Virus record (IMG/VR): IMGVR_UViG_3300037189_004257
Location: 1-20,055 of that record
Length of the DNA stretch: 20,055 nucleotides
Strand: one strand, 5' to 3'
Source of the DNA: a virus
Of this stretch, positions 1-3,925 are shown in pieces. Each line of letters starts with the position of its first letter. Positions within the stretch are counted from its first letter, which is position 1. Both the position numbers and the translations under genes were made by a program. The notes under the pieces are model-generated. The model was not told where the DNA came from. It saw only the letters and a list, made by a program, of their open reading frames with translations, and did no database searches.

Positions 1-34
1 AGACTACTGCCTCTACCGGTTGGGCTACACGTGC
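1..34 (-). tRNA. tRNA, 5' part only (runs off the left edge)
   Basis: Read on the minus strand from base 34, the sequence starts GCACGTG, followed by TA and a canonical D arm (GCC, loop with GG, GGC), then the 5' side of an anticodon stem ending C-T at positions 32-33. The anticodon lies outside the window, so the identity is unknown. The D loop has the normal G18-G19. Confidence 0.8.
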
Positions 35-48
35 TTAATTCTTAAACT

Positions 49-122
49 TGGAGGGGCGCAGGAATTCCGCCATCCCATAACGAGGGTTGCAGCCTCGCGC
101 ATATCTTTTCTGCCAATACCCC
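49..122 (-). tRNA. tRNA-Cys (GCA), abnormal elbow
   Basis: Acceptor GGGGTAT pairs with GCGCCCC with one A-C mismatch. It is followed by discriminator T and an encoded CCA. The anticodon stem CGAGG/CCTCG closes the loop CTGCAAC, giving anticodon GCA. The D stem GCA/TGC has the loop GAAAAGATA with no GG. The T loop reads GGCGGAA, closed by a T-T mismatch, instead of the TTCRANN consensus. It lies 18 bases downstream of the small gene ending at 141. Confidence 0.85.
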
Positions 123-140
123 AAATTTTTATTCTGGAAA

Positions 141-350
141 CTACCTAGTAAGTTCCCATTGTATATTATCGAGTGCTTCCTCATAATCTTTGATTTCAGT
201 ACCAAAGACCTTCATATACTCCTCACACGCAAGGAGTTCAGATGTAGAATACTTCTTAAGCCACACCTTACATAAATCCTCTAGGCACCTAAGGGTGCTC
301 ATATCGAGGTCTTGAACTGGATTAACTCTAAGAAATTGAAGTACGTCCAT
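141..350 (-). CDS. Small phage protein of unknown function (69 aa)
   Basis: I do not recognise this family. The 69-residue product is acidic and probably alpha-helical (leucine and glutamate rich, no membrane segment, no cysteine motif apart from scattered Cys). The start is supported by GGAG about 7 bases upstream of the ATG at 350. The gene lies 15 bases downstream of the 94-residue gene that ends at 366 and just ahead of tRNA-Cys. It is therefore probably co-transcribed with the tRNAs as one of the small accessory genes scattered in the array. It is real by its ribosome site and compact spacing, but function cannot be inferred. Confidence 0.7.
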   Translation of the reverse strand: MDVLQFLRVNPVQDLDMSTLRCLEDLCKVWLKKYSTSELLACEEYMKVFGTEIKDYEEALDNIQWELTR

Positions 351-365
351 AACCTATCTCCTCAA

Positions 366-650
366 TTATATTTTGTGTACGGTGATGATTGTATTGTCTC
401 TAATTACGATCTTCATCCCCTCATACACGAATGTGTCTTGTCTGTAACCAACAACCTCAGCCAACTCGTCTCGCATGAATGATAGCTGAGGCCCTAACTT
501 ACGATCCAGATAGTGTATAAAACAGCTATCGCTAGGAATGGTAGTCAGTTTCATATCTCGCATACATTTTGACCTTAACGAGACAAGATCAAATTTATAA
601 TTACGTTCCATCCACCTTAGAAGCGAATGAACTGAAATTTTAGGTTTCAT
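366..650 (-). CDS. Small phage protein, DUF4258-like pattern (94 aa)
   Basis: The N-terminus has the pattern K-I-S-V-H-S-L-L-R-W-M-E-R. This resembles a class of small phage and toxin-like proteins in which an 'I-S-x-H-A-x-x-R-x-x-E-R' helix is followed later by a short beta pair of the type 'G-M-K-I-V-I-R-D-N-T-I-I-T-V'. Both parts are visible here, at residues 4-16 and about 77-91. The similarity to DUF4258 is from memory of the pattern, not from a search. No strong Shine-Dalgarno site precedes the ATG at 650. The upstream gene stops 6 bases away, so translational coupling is likely. No catalytic role can be assigned. Confidence 0.65.
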   Translation of the reverse strand: MKPKISVHSLLRWMERNYKFDLVSLRSKCMRDMKLTTIPSDSCFIHYLDRKLGPQLSFMRDELAEVVGYRQDTFVYEGMKIVIRDNTIITVHKI

Positions 651-656
651 CTTAAC

Positions 657-860
657 TCAAACCCGATCACAGATGAAAACTTCACGAGCGGCAACGCTGT
701 TGTCCTTGCGAACCCGGCCCTTAGCGAGGCGTCGAACGGGGACGTAAGCGGAGTAGATGGTGTTGGAACGAGCCATCTTGATACCGCCAAGAGCCTTACC
801 ATCGCGCTTAGCGCTCTTGCAGTCGCGGCAATCACACTGGCTTCTCATTTTCTGACCCAT
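657..860 (-). CDS. Small basic protein with a Cys motif (67 aa)
   Basis: I take the ATG at 860 as the start because GGAG lies 7 bases upstream of it. An upstream in-frame ATG at 893 has no ribosome site. The 67-residue product is strongly basic. Near the N-terminus it carries C-x-C-x-x-C (Q-C-D-C-R-D-C), which could bind a metal, followed by an Arg/Lys-rich stretch. It is noticeably richer in G+C than its neighbours. A likely promoter lies directly upstream at 892-919. It may bind nucleic acid, but that is only a guess from charge and cysteines. The frame also contains an overlapping open frame that I treat as a shadow. Confidence 0.65.
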   Translation of the reverse strand: MGQKMRSQCDCRDCKSAKRDGKALGGIKMARSNTIYSAYVPVRRLAKGRVRKDNSVAAREVFICDRV

Positions 861-891
861 GTAAGTTCTCCTCGATCTGTTTCGATAATGC

Positions 892-919
892 ATATTATCA
901 TATCTCAGATAAGTGTCAA
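892..919 (-). promoter_or_regulatory. Sigma-70-type promoter
   Basis: On the minus strand, TTGACA (914-919) is followed after 16 bases by TAATAT (892-897). It lies between tRNA-Trp and the start of the 67-residue gene. It belongs to a set of GTTGACA-N16-TATNAT promoters in this window. Confidence 0.7.
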
Positions 920-927
920 CTAGAAAA

Positions 928-1001
928 TGGCACCCGCAGTAGGAATCGAACTTACATCTTTGGTTTTGGAGGCCAAGGTCTTACCACTAGACGATACGGG
1001 C
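928..1001 (-). tRNA. tRNA-Trp (CCA)
   Basis: Acceptor GCCCGTA pairs with TGCGGGT; the discriminator is G and CCA is encoded. The anticodon loop CTCCAAA gives CCA and is identical to the usual bacterial tRNA-Trp loop. The stem has one C-A mismatch next to the loop. The D loop has GG and the T loop is the canonical TTCGATT. Confidence 0.93.
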
Positions 1002-1010
1002 GTTGTATAT

Positions 1011-1018
1011 TATTTATA
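1011..1018 (-). promoter_or_regulatory. Possible T4-type late promoter TATAAATA
   Basis: TATAAATA on the minus strand in the short gap between the tRNA at 1020 and tRNA-Trp. One or two copies of this 8-mer are expected by chance in 20 kb of this composition, so the match alone is weak. Confidence 0.3.
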
Positions 1019-1019
1019 A

Positions 1020-1091
1020 TGGAGGTTACACCGGGTATCGAACCCAGCCATCGAACTTATGAGGTTCAAGTCTGTACCATACAGCATAACC
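1020..1091 (-). tRNA. tRNA-Met or tRNA-Ile2 (CAT), copy 1
   Basis: Acceptor GGTTATG pairs with TGTAACC; discriminator T and encoded CCA follow. The loop CTCATAA gives anticodon CAT. The D loop contains GG and the T loop is TTCGATA, so the elbow is normal. The sequence cannot tell whether C34 is modified to lysidine (Ile) or left as Met. Confidence 0.9.
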
Positions 1092-1099
1092 GATTAATC

Positions 1100-1172
1100 T
1101 GGGAGCAGGTACTTGAGTCGCACAAGTGGTTCCGGATAATGAGTCCAGCGTGTTTCTACTACACTAACCCGC
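1100..1172 (-). tRNA. tRNA-Met-like (CAT), copy 2, abnormal elbow
   Basis: The acceptor has six pairs (GCGGGT/ACCTGC), then T and CCCA. The anticodon stem CTGGA/TCCGG closes the loop CTCATTA, giving anticodon CAT with an unusual pyrimidine at position 37. The D stem GTGT/ACAC has the loop AGTAGAA without GG. The T stem ACTTG/CAAGT has the loop TGCGACT. It lacks the GGG/CCC anticodon-stem pairs of a normal initiator. Confidence 0.8.
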
Positions 1173-1185
1173 ATTAAATTGTAAT

Positions 1186-1259
1186 TGGTAGTCCCATCCA
1201 GAATTGAACTGGAGTCCTGCAGTTATAAGCTGCGCGCTCTCCCATTGAGCTATGAGACC
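1186..1259 (-). tRNA. tRNA-Ile (TAT)
   Basis: Acceptor GGTCTCA pairs with TGGGACT; discriminator A and CCA are encoded. The loop CTTATAA gives anticodon UAU, reading AUA. The D loop has GGG and the T loop is TTCAATT, so the elbow is normal. UAU is a rare isoleucine anticodon in bacteria. Confidence 0.9.
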
Positions 1260-1265
1260 AGAAAC

Positions 1266-1490
1266 TTATCCAAATGATCTACTAGCATCAATCTGATTAT
1301 CAAAGAGTTTACAACCCCAATAAGTATTGTATTTTGGGTTATAATGTTGACTAACGTCTCTATTCACATGATTCAACATATACGTTAAGCAAGCCTCTTC
1401 GAAAGTCCTACCTTCTTGCTCGCCAATCTTCCATGAAGTTCCTGAGTGACCAGTTGCCGCATAACCTTCAGACCAAATTTCATAAATCAT
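1266..1490 (-). CDS. Conserved small phage protein of unknown function (74 aa)
   Basis: The protein begins with a pattern I recognise from small uncharacterised phage and bacterial proteins: Y-E-I-W-S-E-G-Y-A-A-T-G-x-S-G near residues 3-17, then G-E-x-E-G-x-T-F-x-E-A-C, and near the C-terminus Y-W-G-C-x-L-F-D-N, ending S-F-G. No function is known to me for this family. It has no signal peptide or membrane segment. GGAGA about 5 bases before the ATG at 1490 supports the start. It ends six bases before tRNA-Ile(UAU) in the same direction and is likely carried on the tRNA transcript. Confidence 0.8.
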   Translation of the reverse strand: MIYEIWSEGYAATGHSGTSWKIGEQEGRTFEEACLTYMLNHVNRDVSQHYNPKYNTYWGCKLFDNQIDASRSFG

Positions 1491-1514
1491 GACAGTCTCC
1501 TTAAAAATTCAAAT

Positions 1515-1535
1515 GCGGATCAGAATCTAATCCGC
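1515..1535 (-). repeat. Small inverted repeat in a gene-free gap
   Basis: GCGGAT and ATCCGC form a 6-base stem with a 9-base loop, upstream of the 74-residue gene. The rest of 1491-1635 has no gene I can support. AAGTGG/CCACTT (about 1615-1633) just beyond the tRNA-Gly 3' end could form a second hairpin. Confidence 0.35.
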
Positions 1536-1635
1536 GCGTCCAGTTGATTAGAATTTAATAGGCCAATCAATCATAGGATCACCTTTTGAGTATGCTATTC
1601 CCTAGGTAAGGAAGAAGTGGTTACTCTCCACTTAA

Positions 1636-1708
1636 TGGAGCAGCATCCCGGATTCAAACCGAGTCCATTAGCTTGGAAGGCTAAGTCCTCTCTCAGGAGG
1701 AATGCTGC
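1636..1708 (-). tRNA. tRNA-Gly (TCC)
   Basis: Acceptor GCAGCAT pairs perfectly with ATGCTGC; T and CCA follow. The stem TTAGC/GCTAA closes CTTCCAA, giving anticodon UCC. The D loop is CTGAGA, with G-A where G18-G19 is expected. The T loop is TTTGAAT, with U at position 56. The two changes would give an A19-U56 pair. Confidence 0.9.
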
Positions 1709-1734
1709 AAACTTTAATATTCTATATTTAAACT

Positions 1735-1821
1735 TGGTGCCGCCCTGTAGTTACGCTCTACTCCCCCTTACGAGGACAGGTTTTACAGACCCGCTACCAA
1801 AACTATTGGCTGTAGGACGGC
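1735..1821 (-). tRNA. tRNA-Tyr (GTA), long variable arm, abnormal elbow
   Basis: Acceptor GCCGTCC pairs with GGGCGGC; discriminator A and CCA follow. The loop CTGTAAA gives GUA. An extra variable arm makes it 87 bases, as expected for a bacterial class II tRNA-Tyr. The D loop has TAG rather than GG. The T loop is AGCGTAA, identical to that of the tRNA-Phe nearby. Confidence 0.85.
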
Positions 1822-1823
1822 TA

Positions 1824-1970
1824 AATGATTATACGCTTGAAGATTAACATCTAATTCCGGGAATCGAACCCAGATGACCAGTTCGTCAGAGGAACCGGCA
1901 ACACCAAGCATTAAACTTACTTCACCTTGATCAGAGGCTTGTATAGCCAATCTGCAAGCGTATAATCATT
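1824..1970 (-). ncRNA. Structured leader RNA closed by a 25-base inverted repeat
   Basis: Bases 1824-1848 and 1946-1970 are inverted repeats of 25 bases with three mismatches; the outer 16 bases match perfectly. On the minus strand they enclose about 97 bases that contain a Gln-tRNA-like RNA (1852-1912) and a small GGCT/AGCC hairpin. A promoter at 1976-2003 would start transcription at about 1969, almost exactly at the first arm. The second arm ends two bases before tRNA-Tyr. This is either a processing stem for the tRNA or a distinct small RNA. Confidence 0.5.
1852..1912 (-). tRNA. tRNA-Gln (CTG)-like RNA, shortened D arm, possibly degenerate
   Basis: The anticodon stem GGTTC/GAACT (extendable to seven pairs) closes CTCTGAC, giving CUG. 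The T stem CTGGG/CCCGG closes the canonical loop TTCGATT. The best acceptor is GTTTAAT with ATTAGAT, made almost only of A-U pairs, with an extra A before it. Only a two-pair D stem (GC/GC, loop TTGGTGTT) fits, the 8-9 connector is missing and no CCA is encoded. It could be a decayed tRNA or a tRNA-like domain of the surrounding RNA. Confidence 0.45.
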
Positions 1971-1975
1971 GATAT

Positions 1976-2003
1976 ATACTATCACATCTGAAACTTATGT
2001 CAA
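1976..2003 (-). promoter_or_regulatory. Sigma-70-type promoter inside the tRNA array
   Basis: TTGACA (1998-2003, preceded by G) and TAGTAT (1976-1981), spacer 16. It lies between tRNA-His and the structured RNA at 1824-1970, giving the left part of the array its own promoter. Confidence 0.75.
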
Positions 2004-2012
2004 CAAGAGAAA

Positions 2013-2084
2013 TGGAACCGGTGTATGGTATCGCGCCATCACGACCTGATCCACAATCAAGCCACCCTACTTAGGGACACCGGC
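2013..2084 (-). tRNA. tRNA-His (GTG), abnormal elbow
   Basis: Acceptor GCCGGTG pairs with CACCGGT; T and CCA follow. If the first G is read as G-1, the remaining stem is seven perfect pairs. The stem CTTGA/TCAGG closes TTGTGGA, giving GUG. The D arm is very short (CCC, loop TAAGTA, GGG). The T loop is CGCGATA. Both loops lack the usual bases. Confidence 0.85.
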
Positions 2085-2099
2085 ATTATTATTGAATAA

Positions 2100-2175
2100 T
2101 GGTAGGTCCCGTCAGTTACGCTCTGACTCCTCTACGTTTTCAGCGTAGCGCTTCTACTAAGTTAGCTTTGGACCC
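2100..2175 (-). tRNA. tRNA-Phe (GAA), abnormal elbow
   Basis: Acceptor GGGTCCA pairs with GGGACCT with an A-G mismatch at the base; discriminator A and CCA follow. The stem CTACG/CGTAG closes CTGAAAA, giving GAA. The D loop is AACTTAGTAGA without GG. The T stem GTCAG/CTGAC has the loop AGCGTAA. Confidence 0.88.
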
Positions 2176-2333
2176 TTAAATTATAGCAGTGGCAGGTGAG
2201 GTATCTTGATGTAGTTCGCGCTACAGAGCATTCCCATTCTCCTTTTATACGCCACGTTAGCGTACTCCATATCACAACAAACGGACTAGTACACGTTCAT
2301 ATTCAATACAGACTTTCCTTACCACTAAAGATG
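2176..2333 (-). other. Gap with hairpins and a possible 16-18 codon ORF
   Basis: This gap holds no clear gene. On the minus strand AAGGAG is followed at good spacing by an ATG at 2231, or an in-frame ATG at 2237, opening a frame that stops at 2181 (16-18 residues). The same bases form TGTAG/CTACA with the loop CGCGAA (2211-2226) and a distal GTGGCG/TGCCAC pairing (about 2188-2256). TACGC/GCGTA with a 7-base loop lies at about 2249-2265. It could be a microprotein or a broken tRNA; I cannot choose. Confidence 0.25.
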
Positions 2334-2406
2334 TGGAGATTACCGGGATCGAACCGGTCACCTATTGCTTGCAAAGCAATCGCTCTACCAAATGAGCTAA
2401 ATCCCC
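2334..2406 (-). tRNA. tRNA-Ala (TGC)
   Basis: Acceptor GGGGATT pairs with AATCTCC; the discriminator is A and CCA is not encoded (CAT follows). The stem ATTGC/GCAAT closes TTTGCAA, giving UGC. The D loop (TTTGGTA) and the T loop (TTCGATC) are canonical. Its first base directly follows the stop codon of the upstream gene. Confidence 0.95.
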
Positions 2407-2754
2407 TTAAATATCTACCTTCTCAAAGCCAAACGAGGCTACAACATAAATCTGACCGTTAACCGCGAACAGATCACCAACCGAAGACGAACGATGACCA
2501 TAAGTCCGACCACAATGAGTCGGAAGAGGAGCTACCACCGTAACATTCGGGTTGAAGTCCATGTTATCTTCCATGAAACCCTTATCCTGCCAAGACTCAA
2601 TTCGCTCACCCTGCGACCACGAACCATCCAGATTCTGAGTCCAGCGGAACGCATATTCCAAGGCGCGATCAACGTCAGTACCTTCATACTCGACCGTAGC
2701 AACGATCTTGGCTTCGTTAACTTCTTTATTGGAATGAACCACCGTGATTTGCAT
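2407..2754 (-). CDS. Conserved phage protein of unknown function (115 aa)
   Basis: The start is placed at 2754 (M-Q-I-T-V-V) because GGAG lies 7 bases upstream; an earlier in-frame ATG at 2793 lacks such a site. The N-terminal half looks like a small alpha/beta module with 'A-L-E-Y-A-F-R-W-T-Q-N-L-D-G-S-W'. The C-terminal half has 'N-P-N-V-T-V-V-A-P-L' and 'G-R-T-Y-G-H-R-S-S-S-V-G-D', which I recognise from uncharacterised phage and bacterial proteins but cannot name. It has no membrane segment. A promoter lies at 2784-2811. The TAA stop is immediately followed by G1 of tRNA-Ala, so RNase P cleavage would cut right after the stop codon. Confidence 0.85.
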   Translation of the reverse strand: MQITVVHSNKEVNEAKIVATVEYEGTDVDRALEYAFRWTQNLDGSWSQGERIESWQDKGFMEDNMDFNPNVTVVAPLPTHCGRTYGHRSSSVGDLFAVNGQIYVVASFGFEKVDI

Positions 2755-2783
2755 GATGTATCTCCTTGATTTGTCGATAAGGC

Positions 2784-2811
2784 ATCCTATCAAATTCCAT
2801 ACTTAAGTCAA
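2784..2811 (-). promoter_or_regulatory. Sigma-70-type promoter
   Basis: TTGACT (2806-2811, preceded by G) and TAGGAT (2784-2789), spacer 16, about 30 bases upstream of the start codon of the 115-residue gene. Confidence 0.6.
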
Positions 2812-2830
2812 CTGATTATTTCAGTAAAAA

Positions 2831-2904
2831 TGGTGCCCTTACGAGGTGCCGCCCCCCGGATTCCTGATTACAAAACAGGCAGTATACTGTTTACTTATAA
2901 GGGC
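2831..2904 (-). tRNA. tRNA-Thr (TGT), abnormal elbow
   Basis: Acceptor GCCCTTA pairs perfectly with TAAGGGC; A and CCA follow. The anticodon arm CCTGT/TCAGG (closing T-T mismatch) has the loop TTTGTAA, giving UGU. The D stem AGTA/TACT has the loop AACAGTA without GG. The T stem CGGGG/CCTCG has the loop GGCGGCA. Confidence 0.85.
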
Positions 2905-2913
2905 ATTAAAATG

Positions 2914-2994
2914 TCCCCCAAACTTCTATTCCATAGAAGTCCCTCATTATCTGACTCGGCTCAGATTGCTGTGCGAGAGATTTCTCGCAGGGGA
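2914..2994 (-). ncRNA. tRNA-sized four-hairpin (cloverleaf) RNA, not a normal tRNA
   Basis: Read on the minus strand, TCCCC (2990-2994) pairs with GGGGA (2914-2918) to close three perfect hairpins. The first is TGCGAGA/TCTCGCA with a 4-base loop (2972-2989). The second is ATCTGA/TCAGAT with a 6-base loop GCCGAG (2949-2966). The third is ACTTCTA/TAGAAGT with a 5-base loop (2922-2940). The size (81 bases) and four-way layout match a tRNA, and it sits between tRNA-Asp and tRNA-Thr. But no seven-base anticodon loop with U33, no T-loop motif and no CCA are present. It may be a remodelled or decayed tRNA, or a separate small RNA. Confidence 0.55.
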
Positions 2995-3000
2995 TTATAT

Positions 3001-3076
3001 TGGCACCGAAGAAGGGACTCGAACCCTCCAACCTCTGATCGACAATCAGGTCCCGTCACCTGCTGGGTCCATCGGC
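3001..3076 (-). tRNA. tRNA-Asp (GTC)
   Basis: Acceptor GCCGATG pairs with CTTCGGT with one T-T mismatch; G and CCA follow. The loop TTGTCGA gives GUC. The D loop contains GG and the T loop is the canonical TTCGAGT. It is the first tRNA after the promoter at 3301-3329. Confidence 0.9.
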
Positions 3077-3115
3077 ATATTCTGGAGACTTACGTGTTCA
3101 TCACACCGCTCAGTT

Positions 3116-3169
3116 AAGATAATGTATAATACCTAACAATCAAAGTCAATAGGTATTATACATTATCTT
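3116..3169 (-). repeat. 19-base perfect inverted repeat in the tRNA leader
   Basis: Bases 3116-3134 and 3151-3169 are perfect inverted repeats with a 16-base loop. The arms are AT-rich and contain TATAAT. As RNA it would be a long unbroken stem ahead of tRNA-Asp. No U-run follows on the minus strand, so a processing stem (RNase III type) is more likely than a terminator. Confidence 0.7.
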
Positions 3170-3174
3170 GGATA

Positions 3175-3208
3175 ATTTTGGGGAGAAAATCTCTTCTCTC
3201 CCCAAAAT
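3175..3208 (-). repeat. GC-cored hairpin downstream of the 97-residue gene
   Basis: A 12-base stem (3175-3186 with 3197-3208) has a GGGGAGA core flanked by A/T runs. Read on the minus strand it ends in AAAAT with no clear U tail. It could end or attenuate transcription, or serve as a processing site. Together with the 3116-3169 repeat it forms a double hairpin. Confidence 0.55.
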
Positions 3209-3248
3209 CCAATCTATTTTCAACAATTTCAAAGAACACAGGTAAGTA

Positions 3249-3256
3249 TATTTATA
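3249..3256 (-). promoter_or_regulatory. Possible T4-type late promoter TATAAATA
   Basis: TATAAATA on the minus strand between the sigma-70 promoter at 3301-3329 and the two leader hairpins. It could allow late transcription of the tRNA array. The 8-mer alone is weak evidence. Confidence 0.4.
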
Positions 3257-3300
3257 CAAGATTTTCAAAAAAGTCAAAACTTTTCAATCATCTTGTGTAT

Positions 3301-3329
3301 ATTATAATCATCCATCTCGTCAATGTCAA
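3301..3329 (-). promoter_or_regulatory. Consensus sigma-70 promoter of the tRNA array
   Basis: TTGACA (3324-3329, preceded by G), a 17-base spacer and TATAAT (3301-3306) match the bacterial consensus at every position. It starts transcription into the double hairpin and then tRNA-Asp. It should be recognised by unmodified host polymerase. Confidence 0.88.
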
Positions 3330-3342
3330 CTGTTAAATTCGT

Positions 3343-3636
3343 TCAGTTTCCATAATTTAGAATGTAAGTTTTTGCTTCATCCTTGGAAACATCACGACCA
3401 TCCCACGACAGATACACAGTTTCTGCATTGAGTGCATCCACAACTTCACACAGTGCTTGCTTCATCTCTGGAGTATCATGTTGAGCCATAGCACTCACGG
3501 GTTGTGCGCCAAGATCGAAATACCGTTCCATAGCTTCCCATGCAGCACTTTCGCCGTCTCTATCTAGATCATAAGACTTCCACGTTCCCCACTTGAGGGA
3601 TAGACTTTCAATTTTCTTCGTCACGTTATTCTCCAT
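3343..3636 (-). CDS. Small phage protein of unknown function (97 aa)
   Basis: The start at 3636 (M-E-N-N-V) is chosen because it overlaps the end of the upstream gene by 11 bases, the usual coupling arrangement here. An earlier in-frame ATG at 3693 would force a 68-base overlap and a hydrophobic extension. No strong ribosome site is visible, which fits translational coupling. The product is a soluble, acidic, probably mixed alpha/beta protein with 'W-G-T-W-K-S-Y-D' near residues 16-23 and 'V-Y-L-S-W-D-G-R-D' near 74-82. I do not recognise the family. It is followed by the hairpin at 3175-3208. Confidence 0.65.
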   Translation of the reverse strand: MENNVTKKIESLSLKWGTWKSYDLDRDGESAAWEAMERYFDLGAQPVSAMAQHDTPEMKQALCEVVDALNAETVYLSWDGRDVSKDEAKTYILNYGN

Positions 3637-3916
3637 AATTAATAGTTTGACTAGATTTATTGATATCGGTACAGACCTGAACAAATAGAACATTGTCCCA
3701 TTTTATTCTATCACCAATACGAGTCATCTTGACTTTATTCACGGTATATACCGTATAGTACTTGTATGGATCAATGTTACTAATATCTGGTGGATATTCC
3801 CACCTGAATCCACTATCTGACGGCCAAAGTATACCACCATATCTAGCAAATGTCGATGGATTCTCAATCAGATTATGAGTCCCATCTACACACTGCAATA
3901 TATTTTCCCATTTCAT
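3626..3916 (-). CDS. Small phage protein of unknown function (96 aa)
   Basis: The ATG at 3916 is preceded by AGAGG at 5 bases, so I prefer it to the in-frame GTG at 3922. The 96-residue product is rich in aromatic residues (W, Y, F), with a central 'G-F-R-W-E-Y-P-P' and a basic strand-like region (V-N-K-V-K-M-T-R-I-G-D) near residues 63-73. It has no signal or membrane segment. It follows the phosphoesterase gene by 9 bases and overlaps the 97-residue gene by 11, forming a three-gene unit read from the promoter at 4716-4743. Function unknown. Confidence 0.65.
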   Translation of the reverse strand: MKWENILQCVDGTHNLIENPSTFARYGGILWPSDSGFRWEYPPDISNIDPYKYYTVYTVNKVKMTRIGDRIKWDNVLFVQVCTDINKSSQTINYGE

Positions 3917-3925
3917 AGTCACCTC

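Noticed and set aside
647-835. Minus-strand 62-codon frame overlapping the Cys-motif gene
   Set aside because: Out of frame with the better supported gene (GGAG-spaced start); low-complexity product and no ribosome site.
1617-1847. Plus-strand frame over the tRNA array
   Set aside because: It runs through tRNA-Gly and tRNA-Tyr and the first repeat arm, without a ribosome site.
2830-3136. Two plus-strand frames of 95-96 codons
   Set aside because: They cross tRNA-Thr, the cloverleaf RNA and tRNA-Asp read the other way; no coding signs.
3116-3208. Rho-independent terminator pair
   Set aside because: No U run follows either stem on the minus strand, and the tRNAs downstream need read-through from the promoter at 3301-3329.
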